Notes: a model not told the origin generated them from the sequence alone. 64,000 bases of DNA from JBGTFE01 sp049799955 (GCA_049799955.1 JBARIW010000039.1:1-64000), one strand, 5' to 3'; positions 9,701 to 18,462 are shown, counted from the first letter of the stretch. Program-made: numbers and translations.

Positions 9701-10425
9701 TTAAATTCACCGAATGAAATTTCGAGCGGGAAAATATGACCGTCTTTATGCAGAGCGGGAAGCTCAAGACTTTGCCAAGCCAGTTTTCGTTCTCCGGTCT
9801 GCATAAATCGACTGATGCCTTTGCGATGACTTTCACGCAGATGTTCAGGAATCAGTATCTTCAGCGAACGCCCGATTATTTCCGCCGGTTTATAGCCGAA
9901 AACGCGTTCACTCGCGCTGTTTATAAAAACGATTGTGCTCTCGGCATCGATTTTGATAATGACATCCGAAGCAGTTTGCGCGAGAATCCGGTAACTTTCC
10001 TCGCTTTCGCGCAAAGCACGCTCGGTGTATTTTCGCGCCGTTATATTTTCGTGTGTAACGATGATACGGAGATTTCCGTCTTTGCCGATTGGAACAACGC
10101 GCGAAACATACCAGCGCTGTTCGTTGGGATTTTGATAAGGATATTCAATCTCGAAGATTTTTTTCTTTTGATTGATGACATCGCTGATGCCGTCGGCTAT
10201 TTGCGCCGCAACCGGGTCTGAAGCTAAATCGCGGCAGGCGTTGATATAGTTTGAGCCGACCGAATAATTGGCAGAGTTATTGCCGGATAAATCACTCCAA
10301 GCCCGGTTGAGTTTAAGAATGTTTCCCCGACCGTCGAGAATGGCGATATAGCCGCTCAGGGCATCAATCGTATCCTGCAAAAGCTCATCGCTTTCACTAA
10401 TTTTTTCAGTGTTTTCTTCCGGCAT
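6799..10425 (-). CDS. Hybrid sensor histidine kinase (five PAS, GAF, kinase, receiver)
   Basis: 1208 residues. In order: five PAS domains at about 15-135, 145-265, 268-388, 395-520 and 525-650, several followed by PAC motifs (DITER, DVSQRK); a GAF domain at about 665-825; HisKA with the phosphoacceptor His in FLSVLSHELRTPLNA near 850; HATPase with a DSGIGI box and GLGLGLTIV; and a receiver at about 1090-1205 with DDD and the phospho-Asp in VLVSDVGMPEMDGYE. There is no membrane segment, so it is probably cytosolic and senses small molecules or redox state. No output-domain response regulator is adjacent; phosphate may pass to a remote phosphotransfer protein. The gene sits alone between two spacers. 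Confidence 0.95.
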   Translation of the reverse strand: MPEENTEKISESDELLQDTIDALSGYIAILDGRGNILKLNRAWSDLSGNNSANYSVGSNYINACRDLASDPVAAQIADGISDVINQKKKIFEIEYPYQNPNEQRWYVSRVVPIGKDGNLRIIVTHENITARKYTERALRESEESYRILAQTASDVIIKIDAESTIVFINSASERVFGYKPAEIIGRSLKILIPEHLRESHRKGISRFMQTGERKLAWQSLELPALHKDGHIFPLEISFGEFNQEGNHYFIGVARDVSQRKETERATAYLASIVKSSEDAIISKDLNGIITSWNKTAEKIFGYTAEEIIGKPVITLIPPHLLNEEKFILERIRRGEAIEHFETIRRRKDETDIAIALTVSPIQDEAGNIIGASKIVRDITERNLNEEILRQNQLMLSLAMQSSRMGAWERDVATGIVIWSEELEEIFGLEKGAFGQTLDAYNKLVHHDDRDRIRDQVALAVGEHRDYSIEFRFYHADGSIRWMEGRGQAVYSDKGEPVRLYGIGIDITERKIAEEKLRESEQQLQTLADSVPQLVWMAEPNGYRFWFNQRWYDYTGTTFDQMKGLGWQALHDPEILPRTLERWRHSIDTGEPFEMEYPIRGADGNFRWFLTRMIPVLDSTGKIVRWFGTNTDIHESKQTQEKLIAAERRAAEDYEALLARIVPLAQTFGTAGNLLTIYREVGNFIRASMPCSAFFLSFYDAEKSLRIAAYVCGEEGEVDVSALPPMKLTEDGGPNSQAIFGKKSVVINHYMDLMKNRPHVILQEDGINPASSLVVPMKVMNRVLGTLEVQAYEENAFTNEHIIALEMVANLAAVAIENVRLLENEANARYEAEEANRAKDEFLSVLSHELRTPLNAILGWTRMLKAGVLDAPRTEQAIETIERNARLQNNLIEDLLDVSRIISGKMLIEKEEVDIVSIVKAAVETANPAAQEKNITLSFQSDFLNKNISGDATRLQQIINNLLSNSVKFTPSGGSISVILKQNRSKIQIKVTDSGIGISPEFLPMIFDRFKQADSTTKRSHSGLGLGLTIVRHLTELHGGKVEVSSAGENLGSTFIIELPILKDSEEAVLPDDVFHQIQNDSKIKGAKILLVDDDGEGVQPLQILLETQQAEVHYAVSALDALKKISEHRFDVLVSDVGMPEMDGYELIGEARKLTNGKYFLPAIAVTAYASSQDRERALSAGFQNHLSKPIDFEQFLAIINNLLNNPR

Positions 10426-10519
10426 TTTAAAAACTGAAACCCGTATGAGACTCGATTCCGCAAAATGAAAAATGCAGGATTATTTTATCTCAGTCGAAAG
10501 GGAAATGAAAGAAGAAAGG

Positions 10520-11229
<710 letters not shown>

Positions 11230-11316
11230 AATCTTTTCTCCTTTAAGATGAATTTATAGAAAATATATTACTCCAAAAAGTGAAAAGTGAATAGTAATGA
11301 AGGAAACGAGAAAAAA

Positions 11317-11439
11317 ATGAGCGTCAGAAAATTGTTTTCTAACATTAAAAAGTCATTTACCAACCTGCAAAAGCTATTTTCGAACATCCGAAAGTTAGTT
11401 TCGCACGTTCAAAAGCTATTGCCGGACGTTCAAAAGTAA
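11317..11439 (+). CDS. Heptad-repeat small peptide
   Basis: A 40-residue frame opens at ATG 11317 after an AAGGAAACGAG stretch that could serve as a weak ribosome site. The peptide is a run of seven-residue units such as SNIRKLV and SHVQKLL, with hydrophobic residues at unit positions 3, 6 and 7 and Arg/Lys at 4-5, which would make a basic amphipathic helix or coiled coil. The DNA beneath is a 21-bp tandem array, and the frame stops at TAA 11437-11439 inside unit 6. Beyond the stop the same frame continues with the same heptad pattern to a second TAA at 11542-11544. No family is recognised. It could be an intact peptide, or the first half of a longer one cut by a nonsense change. Confidence 0.45.
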   Translation: MSVRKLFSNIKKSFTNLQKLFSNIRKLVSHVQKLLPDVQK

Positions 11440-11550
11440 TTGCCGGACGTAGAAAAACAATTTTCGCGCGTCCGAAAGTTATTTCTCTACGTACAAAAGT
11501 TTATTCCGAACCTGCGGAAATTGATTGCGGACGTTCCAAATTAATCTTTT
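11320..11550 (+). repeat. 21-bp tandem array, 11 degenerate units
   Basis: Eleven consecutive 21-base units run with no insertions or deletions, starting at 11320, 11341, 11362 and so on to 11530. The approximate consensus is nACgTnCaAAAGttATTtt followed by cG. Units differ at many positions but keep the phase. 21 is a multiple of three, so each unit encodes one heptad on the plus strand. There are no unique spacers, so it is not a CRISPR. Confidence 0.85.
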
Positions 11551-11553
11551 TAA

Positions 11554-12873
11554 TTAAGTTGAGACTTCCTGCGTTTCGCTTTCTTCTTCGGAAGCCGGTT
11601 TTTTAATTCTTAAAAGATGAATTTTCTTTTCGTCGGCGTGGAGAATCTCGATTTGAAGCCCACGGCATTCGAGATTCTCGCCCGGTTTTGGAACGTATCC
11701 GACCTCACTCGTAATCAGACCGGCGATGGTCGTAAAATCGTCGTCCTCGATTTCCAAATCGAAAAGACGCTCGATTTTACCGATGTCGGTCGAGCCGAGA
11801 ATGTCATAATAGCTTTTGTCCTCGCCTTCGATAATTTCGATGATTTCTTCATGCTCGGTGTCTTCGTCCTCGATTTCGCCGACGATTTCTTCGAGAATGT
11901 CTTCGACCGTGATAAGTCCGGCAATGCCGCCGTATTCGTCGATGACGATGGCGAGCTGGACGTGAACGGTCTGCATATTTTTTAAAAGCTCGGACACGGA
12001 TTTTGTTTCCGGGACGAAATAAGCCGGACGCAGAAGCGTTTCAATCGTCTCGTTTTCCTTGTTTTCCGACCACGCATTTAAAAGGTCGCGGACATAAATC
12101 ACGCCTTCGATATTATCGGTCGAATCGCGATAAACGGGCATCCGCGAATATTTTTCCTCGATTATTACGTCGCGCGCCGCTTTTACAGTCGCGGTTATCG
12201 GAACGCTGCAAATCTCGGTTCGCGGCGTCATAATCTCGCCCGCGCGCGTGTCGCCGAATTCGAACATCGTTTCGATAAGCTCACGCTCTTCTTCCTCGAT
12301 AAAGCCTTCGGCTTCGCCCATCTCAATTAAAGCCTGGATGTTGTCGTCCTTTTCCTCATCCTTTTCTTCGGTTTGATTCGGCAAAAGCGTAGTTTCCGGG
12401 TTCGCCTGCTCTTTCTCGCGCAGGAAACGCGCGAACGGGTCGGCGAAAAAAGCCATTAAAGGATAAAACGGTCGGACAAACGGAATCAGAAAAAGAAGCT
12501 TGTCTTCGGGATTGCGCCACGTCAGGAATCGCGGGATAAACTGCCGGAAAATCGCCGAAAACGTCAAAGCGAGAATCATTGAAATCAGAATAAGTTTAAA
12601 TGTTTCGGTATAAAAATTATAAACAATCAGCGTAAAGAGCACCGAAAAAATAATAAGCAGAATCTGAATTGCCGCCGAAAGCGCAAATCTAAAACGCGGT
12701 CTGTCAGTCAGAATCTCGCGCATAAACGGCGTGTTGACGCGCGTATCTTCTTCGGTGTCGCTCGTCAGACGCCGAAGCGTAACGTCGCTGAGCTGCGAGA
12801 AAGCCATATCTATCGTCGCCAGAAAGGTCAGGGCAAAAAGTATGAGAATGGCGACGGCTATTTCAATTTCCAT
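11554..12873 (-). CDS. HlyC/CorC (CNNM) family membrane protein with CBS pair
   Basis: 439 residues from ATG 12871-12873 (MEIEIAVAILIL); the extra 23 codons upstream read into the pgl end and were dropped. An N-terminal CNNM/DUF21 region has about three to four membrane segments (to about residue 165). An acidic linker leads into two CBS domains (about 205-330, with MTPRTEI and VIDEYGGIAGLIT) and a C-terminal CorC_HlyC domain (about 345-425). Relatives move or regulate Mg2+/Co2+ across the inner membrane. It lies 37 bases downstream of pgl and may be its operon partner. Confidence 0.9.
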   Translation of the reverse strand: MEIEIAVAILILFALTFLATIDMAFSQLSDVTLRRLTSDTEEDTRVNTPFMREILTDRPRFRFALSAAIQILLIIFSVLFTLIVYNFYTETFKLILISMILALTFSAIFRQFIPRFLTWRNPEDKLLFLIPFVRPFYPLMAFFADPFARFLREKEQANPETTLLPNQTEEKDEEKDDNIQALIEMGEAEGFIEEEERELIETMFEFGDTRAGEIMTPRTEICSVPITATVKAARDVIIEEKYSRMPVYRDSTDNIEGVIYVRDLLNAWSENKENETIETLLRPAYFVPETKSVSELLKNMQTVHVQLAIVIDEYGGIAGLITVEDILEEIVGEIEDEDTEHEEIIEIIEGEDKSYYDILGSTDIGKIERLFDLEIEDDDFTTIAGLITSEVGYVPKPGENLECRGLQIEILHADEKKIHLLRIKKPASEEESETQEVST

Positions 12874-12910
12874 ATATTGTAAACGCTTAATAGTAAATTG
12901 AATGTTTCGG

Positions 12911-13654
12911 TTATTGCAAGAGTCGCGCCGCTTCGCGGTCAACGAGCCAGAGCAAATTTCCGTCGTTTAATTTAACTTTTTGAGAAGGGAATTCGTCGGG
13001 ATTATTTTCGCCCCGCAAAACCTCGCGCAAACTTTCCGCCTTTTCCGCGCCGCTGACGAGAAACATAACATTCGCGGCGTTATTGATAACCGGAAAAGTC
13101 ATTGTCAGGCGATTTGCATTTAGTTTTTCAACATTATTAATAACGGCGAGTCTTTCGGTTTCGTGCAGAGCTTTTGTAAAAGGAAATAATGATGCCGTAT
13201 GACCGTCCGCGCCCATTCCAAGCAGAATTAAATCAAAGCGCGGAAATTTCCTGTCGGGCGGATTTTCATTCAAATCAAAAAACTCCATTAACTTCGTCTC
13301 GTAATTTGCGGCGATGTTTTTCGCATCTTCAAACTCCGTCTGCCAGCGGAAAATATTTTTATCTTCAATCTTCAGCGGCTGAAAAAGATTTTCATCAGCC
13401 ATCCGAAAATTGCTTTCCTCATCGCCGGGCAAAACATTTCGCTCGTCGCCGAAAAAGAAATAAACTTTTGTCCGGTCGATTCGATTTTTGTATTTTTCTG
13501 ACGCGAGAAGTCTGTAAAGCGATTTCGGAGTCGAGCCGCCGGCGAGCGCGACGGCAAAGCTGCGTTTCATTTTTATCGCCTGATTGCCGATTTCTACAAA
13601 TTTTTCAGCCGCAAAACGATTTAACTCTTCAATGTCAGGAAAAACTTTTATCAT
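12911..13654 (-). CDS. pgl: 6-phosphogluconolactonase
   Basis: 247 residues, DevB type. VALAGGSTPKSLYRLL (near residue 35), FFGDERNV and LLGMGADGHTASLFP are the family motifs, the last holding the catalytic His. It hydrolyses 6-phosphogluconolactone, the product of the enzyme encoded immediately upstream. The zwf stop and pgl start are adjacent (13655/13654), so the two are translationally linked. Confidence 0.95.
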   Translation of the reverse strand: MIKVFPDIEELNRFAAEKFVEIGNQAIKMKRSFAVALAGGSTPKSLYRLLASEKYKNRIDRTKVYFFFGDERNVLPGDEESNFRMADENLFQPLKIEDKNIFRWQTEFEDAKNIAANYETKLMEFFDLNENPPDRKFPRFDLILLGMGADGHTASLFPFTKALHETERLAVINNVEKLNANRLTMTFPVINNAANVMFLVSGAEKAESLREVLRGENNPDEFPSQKVKLNDGNLLWLVDREAARLLQ

Positions 13655-15160
13655 TTAATCATTTTTCCACTTTCGCCCGTCTTTTTCCAAAATCTCGTCC
13701 GACTCGACCGGTCCCCACGTTCCGGCTTCGTAATTCGGAAAATCGCGCGCCGGAATCGCCTTCCAGACATCCAGCACGGGCGAGACGATGCTCCAGCTTG
13801 CCTCGACCATATCGGCGCGCTGAAAAAGCGTCGCGTCGCCCGTCATACAATCGAAAAGCAGGCGTTCGTAGCCGGTCGAGATATGCTCGCCGAAGTGCTC
13901 GACGTAATTAAAATCCATATCGACCGCGCCCATGCTGACAATCGGACCCGGTTTTTTCGCGCCGAAATGAAGCGTGATTCCTTCGTCCGGCTGAATGTGA
14001 ATGACGATTCGATTCGTCGTCAGGCGCTCGACTCCGGTTTCGCGGAAAAGCATAAACGGCGCTTTCTTAAATTGAATCACGATGCTCGTGTATTTTTCCG
14101 GCAGACGTTTTCCCGTCCTGACGTAAAACGGAACGTCAGCCCAGCGCCAATTATCGATTGAAAGCTTCAGCGCGGCATAAGTTTCGGTGTTTGAATTAGT
14201 CTTTACATTCGACTCGCTTCGATAAGCCGGAACTTTCTTGTCATCGATTTTTCCTTCGCCGTATTGCCCGCGAACCGTTTTATGCAAAACATCTTCGGGC
14301 GTAAACGGCTGTATTGCCGACAAAATCTTCGCCTGCTCGTCTCTTACGGCGTCGGCTTCAAACGAAACGGGCGGCTCCATCGCCGTCAGCGTAACAAGCT
14401 GAAAAATATGATTCGGAATCATATCGCGCAAAGCTCCGGCTTTGTCGTAATAATTGCCGCGCATTTCGACGCCGAGCTGTTCGGCAACCGTAATCTGAAC
14501 GTGGTCAACAAAATTTCGATTCCAAATCGGCTCGAAAATGCTGTTGCCGAAGCGAAAAACCAAAATATTCTGAACCGTTTCTTTGCCGAGATAATGGTCG
14601 ATGCGGTAAATCTGCCGTTCTTTGAGAATTTTCAAAAGCTCGCTGTTAAGCTTTTTCGCCGATTCGAGGTCGCGCCCGAAAGGTTTTTCAAAAATAAACC
14701 TGCGCCAATGACCGTTTTCCTCTTTCGCAAAACCGTTTTTGTGAATTTTCTGCGTTACGTTGGCGAAAAGCTCCGGCGGAGTCGCCATATAAAAAAAGAA
14801 ATTCGGCGGAATATCGAATTTTTCGCAAACTTCGTCGAGCACATCCTTTAAGTCTTTGAACAGATGCTTGTCGTCGTCAAAGTCGCCGCCCGTGTAAAAA
14901 GTTCTTTCTTCAAACCAGTTTACAAGCTTTTTATCGGTCGAGCCGCCGACAAATTCCTTTAAATCGTCGATGATTTTGTGCCGGAATTCCTTCGTCTCCA
15001 TTTCCTGCCGCCCGACGCCGATAATCGCAAAATTTTCGGGCAGAAATTTTTCCTTCGCCAGATTGTAAAGCGCCGGAAAAAGCTTGCGCTTGGTCAAATC
15101 GCCGGTCGCGCCGAAAATCACCATCACGCAGGGTTCGGCTGTTTTTTGTGTTTCGCTCAT
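13655..15160 (-). CDS. zwf: Glucose-6-phosphate 1-dehydrogenase
   Basis: 501 residues, usual length. The NADP-binding motif is GATGDLTKRKLFPALY near residue 18. The substrate signature RIDHYLGKETVQN near 186 holds the catalytic His-Lys region. FEPIWNRNFVDHVQITVAE and GKRLPEK follow as in the family. It makes 6-phosphogluconolactone and NADPH, starting the oxidative pentose phosphate pathway; rpe further along the window serves the non-oxidative branch. It is the first gene of a zwf-pgl pair. Confidence 0.97.
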   Translation of the reverse strand: MSETQKTAEPCVMVIFGATGDLTKRKLFPALYNLAKEKFLPENFAIIGVGRQEMETKEFRHKIIDDLKEFVGGSTDKKLVNWFEERTFYTGGDFDDDKHLFKDLKDVLDEVCEKFDIPPNFFFYMATPPELFANVTQKIHKNGFAKEENGHWRRFIFEKPFGRDLESAKKLNSELLKILKERQIYRIDHYLGKETVQNILVFRFGNSIFEPIWNRNFVDHVQITVAEQLGVEMRGNYYDKAGALRDMIPNHIFQLVTLTAMEPPVSFEADAVRDEQAKILSAIQPFTPEDVLHKTVRGQYGEGKIDDKKVPAYRSESNVKTNSNTETYAALKLSIDNWRWADVPFYVRTGKRLPEKYTSIVIQFKKAPFMLFRETGVERLTTNRIVIHIQPDEGITLHFGAKKPGPIVSMGAVDMDFNYVEHFGEHISTGYERLLFDCMTGDATLFQRADMVEASWSIVSPVLDVWKAIPARDFPNYEAGTWGPVESDEILEKDGRKWKND

Positions 15161-15172
15161 TGGATTAATTTA

Positions 15173-15236
15173 CCACAGCGACACGGAGACACAGAGAAAA
15201 TAATAAAAAATCTCCGTGTCTCCGTGTTCTCTGCGG
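15173..15236. repeat. Inverted word-array repeat (CACGGAGACACAGAG type)
   Basis: The left arm at 15173-15197 and right arm at 15211-15236 are near-perfect reverse complements around a 13-base A-rich loop. The right arm ends exactly at the ybeY stop codon (TAG, 15237-15239 on the minus strand). The same word family recurs inside rsmB. Confidence 0.85.
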
Positions 15237-15662
15237 CTAAATTTTTAGTTGTTCACGAAGTTCAAGCTCTTTCGCGTTCATCTCGCCATTATCAATTTCG
15301 TGGTCGAAGCCGGACAGGTGCAAAATGCCGTGTAAAATCAACTGTTTGATTTCCGTTTCCAAATCCAAATCGTTTTCCGTCGCCTGTCTCGCGGCTTGCT
15401 CAATAGAAATTACAATATCGCCGAGATTGTTTTCGTCCGATTCAAATTCGTCGGCTTCAAATGGAAAGGAAAGAACGTCGGTCGTAGAGTTTTTTCCGCG
15501 AAAAGTTTTGTTCAATTCGCGCATTTTCCGGTCGGAAACGAAAACAATCACGGTGGATTTATTTGCGGTTTCGGGAATTTGGCTGACAGCATTTTTGGCA
15601 AAAACCTCAAAGATTTGCCAGTCGAGCTTGATTTTACGCTGCCGGTTGATGATTTCGGACAT
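15237..15662 (-). CDS. ybeY: Endoribonuclease YbeY
   Basis: 141 residues with the zinc-binding signature HGILHLSGFDHE at about 111-122 (three His ligands) and STTDVLSFPFE. YbeY acts in 16S rRNA 3' maturation and ribosome quality control. Downstream of phoH with a 15-base gap, the classic phoH-ybeY pairing. Confidence 0.95.
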   Translation of the reverse strand: MSEIINRQRKIKLDWQIFEVFAKNAVSQIPETANKSTVIVFVSDRKMRELNKTFRGKNSTTDVLSFPFEADEFESDENNLGDIVISIEQAARQATENDLDLETEIKQLILHGILHLSGFDHEIDNGEMNAKELELREQLKI

Positions 15663-15677
15663 TTAAAGTTCTTCGCG

Positions 15678-17735
15678 CTAGTTCGCGGCTGGATTGTCCT
15701 GATTTTCCTGATTCGTCTGTTCTTCGTAAGCCTCGACAATCAACTGGACGAGCCGATGACGGACGACATCTTTTTTGCTGAAATAGACAAATTTGATTTC
15801 TTCGATGTTTTGCAAAACGCGCTCAGCTTCTTTCAGACCGCTTCGCTGCCCGCGCGGCAAATCTATCTGCGTAATGTCGCCCGTAACAACGACTCTCGAA
15901 CCGAAACCGATGCGCGTCAGGAACATTTTCATCTGCTCGCCGGTCGTGTTTTGCGCTTCGTCGAGAATGATAAAAGAATTATTTAAAGTGTTATGTGTCA
16001 AAATAAAATCATCGGTCAAATAAAGCGAATCGAGCGCGGAAACGCTTATGCACTGCGTTTCCATTTCACCGGCGTATTCGATGTTTTTGATGAAGCGCAT
16101 TGGGCGACCGCCGCCGAATTTTTCGTAAATGTCAGCTTTTCGCTGCAAACGAAAAGGTTTGATTTCTTTGGGCAGTCGAATATCCAAAATATAAGAATCG
16201 CGGCGATGATGAACTTCGCGCCCGCGCGCGAAGCCGGGTTTTCGACCTTCGGCTTTTCTGATGCGGCAATTAGCCGTGCCGCCGAGAGAACGGACGAGAA
16301 AAATTACGTCGTCCTTTAATCTTTCGGAATTAGTCGAATATTGAATCCGGCAAGTTCTTCCTTTTTGTGTAACGGGTCCGCCGTCCGTATCTAAAAGTCC
16401 CTGCAAAAGCGCGATGCGAGTTTCAGCGGAATTATGGAGATAAATTTCCGGTATGAATTTGGACGCAGAAAACGTTCCAAGCAAATTTAATTCGCGCAAT
16501 GTTCGCGTTAATAAATTTGGAACAGCTCCGTGTTTAGCTGACGGATTTGTAATTGTGTAATCGATTTCGCTTTTGCGATTGATTCTCAAATTCATTTCGG
16601 CAAGCGAATATTCCAGAGATGAAATTAACTCTGCATCAGCCGTGCAAAAACTCGGCGACGTTGTGCCCGTGATACAGCCGTCGCCAAGCAGTAACCCAAG
16701 ACCGTAGGGCTCAATCGGAGTTTCTCTGTATTCAAATTCGATAGGCGCGGAAAGCATTGGCAATTCGTAACGATATTGATGATTGCGACGAAAATTGCCG
16801 AGCATTTCCTGTGTTTCCAACACTCGCGCCGGTTTGTTTCGACGCTTATCTTCCAATGTTTTGACTTGCCATAAATGCTCGCTGCAAGCCAAAGCTGCCG
16901 AGCCGTCGGTCATTGTAAGGCGATAAACTTTCTTTTTGCCTTGAGGAAAAACGCCGATAACCTCAATCGCTTTGCCGTCTGAGCCAATAACGAAATCACC
17001 AATTTTAATTTCGCTCATTTTGCGCCAGCCGTCCGGAGTCATTAATAGACTGTTTAGCGGCTGCGAGCGACCTCTCATGAATGCCAGCGGCGCGACTTCG
17101 ATAATCCGTTTTTCGAGCATTTTCGTTACGCGCTCGGTATCAGCCAAATCAAACAGCGCATCGTAAAGCGGGCGCAGATAAGGGTCAACTTTGTCCTGCA
17201 AATCGCCGGGCAGAAAACCGAGCTTTTCTCCGGCTTCGACCGCCGGACGGGTTAAAATTATTCGCTCAACCTGTTTGGAAAACAACGCCTGAACAGCCAT
17301 CGCCACCGCCAGAAACGATTTTCCCGTTCCCGCCGGACCGATGCCGAATGTCAAATCGCTGTCCTGAATCGCTTCGATATAACGGCGCTGCATCGCGGTT
17401 TTCGGCGCGACCTGTTTTTTGCCCGAAGGATTGAAACGCGCGCGCGTGAAATAATCTTTCAGAGAATACGCGCGGTCTTCGGCGATTTGTTTGAAAGCGT
17501 CGCGCAGCTCTTTATCGGAAAAAGTGTTGCCTTCATCGAAAAGCTCGCCGAAATCGAGCAGGATTTGCTCGACGGTTTCAATATCTTTCGGGTCGCCGTC
17601 GAGCATCAGCTCGTTGCCGCGCGCGCCGATGCTTACGTCGAGAAGCGTTTCCAGATATTTTATGTTTTGGTCTTGGACTCCAAAAAGCGTTTTTAATCCC
17701 TGCGGCGGAAGCTCAATTTTTTTTAAGTTGCTCAA
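15678..17735 (-). CDS. phoH: PhoH-family ATPase interrupted by an intein
   Basis: 685 residues as translated; about 326 once the intein (residues 224-582) is removed, which is the usual PhoH length. The start is TTG 17733-17735; there is no in-frame ATG between it and an upstream stop. Walker A is GIGPAGTGKS near 131-140. LTRPAVEAGEKLGFLPGD is a PhoH hallmark, and Walker B FIILDEAQNTT lies just after the intein. A KH-like N-terminal domain precedes the ATPase. PhoH-like proteins are putative RNA helicases or ATPases paired with YbeY. It reads away from the small-gene promoter region on the other strand. Confidence 0.95.
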   Translation of the reverse strand: MSNLKKIELPPQGLKTLFGVQDQNIKYLETLLDVSIGARGNELMLDGDPKDIETVEQILLDFGELFDEGNTFSDKELRDAFKQIAEDRAYSLKDYFTRARFNPSGKKQVAPKTAMQRRYIEAIQDSDLTFGIGPAGTGKSFLAVAMAVQALFSKQVERIILTRPAVEAGEKLGFLPGDLQDKVDPYLRPLYDALFDLADTERVTKMLEKRIIEVAPLAFMRGRSQPLNSLLMTPDGWRKMSEIKIGDFVIGSDGKAIEVIGVFPQGKKKVYRLTMTDGSAALACSEHLWQVKTLEDKRRNKPARVLETQEMLGNFRRNHQYRYELPMLSAPIEFEYRETPIEPYGLGLLLGDGCITGTTSPSFCTADAELISSLEYSLAEMNLRINRKSEIDYTITNPSAKHGAVPNLLTRTLRELNLLGTFSASKFIPEIYLHNSAETRIALLQGLLDTDGGPVTQKGRTCRIQYSTNSERLKDDVIFLVRSLGGTANCRIRKAEGRKPGFARGREVHHRRDSYILDIRLPKEIKPFRLQRKADIYEKFGGGRPMRFIKNIEYAGEMETQCISVSALDSLYLTDDFILTHNTLNNSFIILDEAQNTTGEQMKMFLTRIGFGSRVVVTGDITQIDLPRGQRSGLKEAERVLQNIEEIKFVYFSKKDVVRHRLVQLIVEAYEEQTNQENQDNPAAN
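15990..17066 (-). mobile_element. Intein in PhoH with LAGLIDADG endonuclease motifs
   Basis: 359 residues spliced between MRGR and TLNNSF, about five residues before Walker B. The first residue is Ser (SQPLNSLLMTPDGW), the B-block-like CSEHLWQV carries the His, and the C-terminus is YLTDDFILTHN with the terminal Asn; the +1 extein residue is Thr. The endonuclease region shows LGLLLGDGC near residue 346 and LLQGLLDTDGG near 444, a pair of dodecapeptide motifs. The terminal Ser in place of Cys and the +1 Thr are both compatible with splicing. No frameshift or stop is seen, so it is probably active as a splicing element. Confidence 0.93.
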
Positions 17736-17860
17736 ATGCGGTAAAAATTCCTTTCCATAGAAGTTTGATTTTATATTCTGAGGCTACTAAAACGATTTCC
17801 GGCTGTCAACAAATTTTAACCTCGATTTAAGACGGATGAGCTATCGTTTTTAAATATAAT

Positions 17861-17877
17861 TTGGCACGTGTGTTGCT
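17861..17877 (+). promoter_or_regulatory. Sigma-54 type (-24/-12) promoter
   Basis: TTGGCACGTGTGTTGCT matches the sigma-54 consensus TGGCACG-N4-TTGC(A/T), with exactly ten bases between the GG and GC pairs. It lies 86 bases before the ATG at 17963 and points at the two small plus-strand genes. Sigma-54 promoters need an enhancer-binding activator; none is encoded nearby. Confidence 0.75.
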
Positions 17878-17962
17878 TCAGATAAATACACGTTTCAGTT
17901 TGGATAAAAGGAAAGGTGTTTAGAGATTTAGGTTCTTCAGGATGTAAAAGAGGTATTTTTGT

Positions 17963-18166
17963 ATGATGGAAAGCGAAGTGAAAATTTATGACAGCAACAT
18001 CAATCTGCGCTCGGTCGAGGTAGATAATATCAACCCGGTAATTGATTTACCATTCAATACAGTCGAAATGGCAACTTCTCAATTCGCAGAAGTTAAGGAC
18101 AAATGCGACATGAGATTCACAAAAAAGAGAAAATTCAGACGAGTAAAATCAGCGGGAATATTTTAG
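17963..18166 (+). CDS. Small basic protein of unknown function
   Basis: 67 residues from ATG 17963 (a second ATG follows at once). An AAGAGGT site lies about 10 bases upstream. The front is acidic (MESEVKIYDSN) and the tail very basic (KKRKFRRVKS). No family is recognised. It is first in line after the sigma-54 promoter and ends 11 bases before the next small gene. Confidence 0.6.
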   Translation: MMESEVKIYDSNINLRSVEVDNINPVIDLPFNTVEMATSQFAEVKDKCDMRFTKKRKFRRVKSAGIF

Positions 18167-18177
18167 GAGGAAAAGCT

Positions 18178-18369
18178 ATGCCAAGAGGAGACAAAGACAA
18201 ATATACAGACAAACAAAAACGTCAGGCTGAACACATCGAAGAAAGCTACGAGGAAAAAGGCGTGTCCGAAGAAGAAGCCGAAAAACGCGCCTGGGCAACC
18301 GTCAACAAACAGGACGGCGGCGGCAAAAAAAGCGGTTCGGGACGAGCGAAATCGGATTCTAAATCATAA
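18178..18369 (+). CDS. Small hydrophilic stress-type protein
   Basis: 63 residues, ATG 18178 behind a perfect TTTAGGAGG site. The sequence MPRGDKDKYTDKQKRQAEHI ... KRAWATVNKQDGGGKKSGSG is a short, charged, Gly/Ser-tailed family found in many bacteria and sometimes labelled plasmid stabilisation protein; no function is established that I know of. An in-frame extension upstream was rejected because the ribosome site fits this ATG. It shares a transcript with the preceding gene and is closed by the hairpin at 18404. Confidence 0.75.
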   Translation: MPRGDKDKYTDKQKRQAEHIEESYEEKGVSEEEAEKRAWATVNKQDGGGKKSGSGRAKSDSKS

Positions 18370-18403
18370 TTTAACAGCAGTTTAGACTAAAAGTCCCGGC
18401 AAC

Positions 18404-18450
18404 AAACAAAAGGAAAGCGCAGATTTACAGTTTGCCTTTCCTTTTGTTTT
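18404..18450 (+). terminator. Hairpin terminator after the small sigma-54 genes
   Basis: 'acaaaaggaaagc' pairs with 'gcctttccttttgt' across a 14-base loop, followed by TTTT. It ends the transcript of the two small genes. Confidence 0.75.
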
Positions 18451-18462
18451 ACGACAGTAAAA

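Noticed and set aside
11320..11550. CRISPR-like array
   Set aside because: Units are contiguous 21-mers with no unique spacers, units vary in sequence and no cas genes are near.
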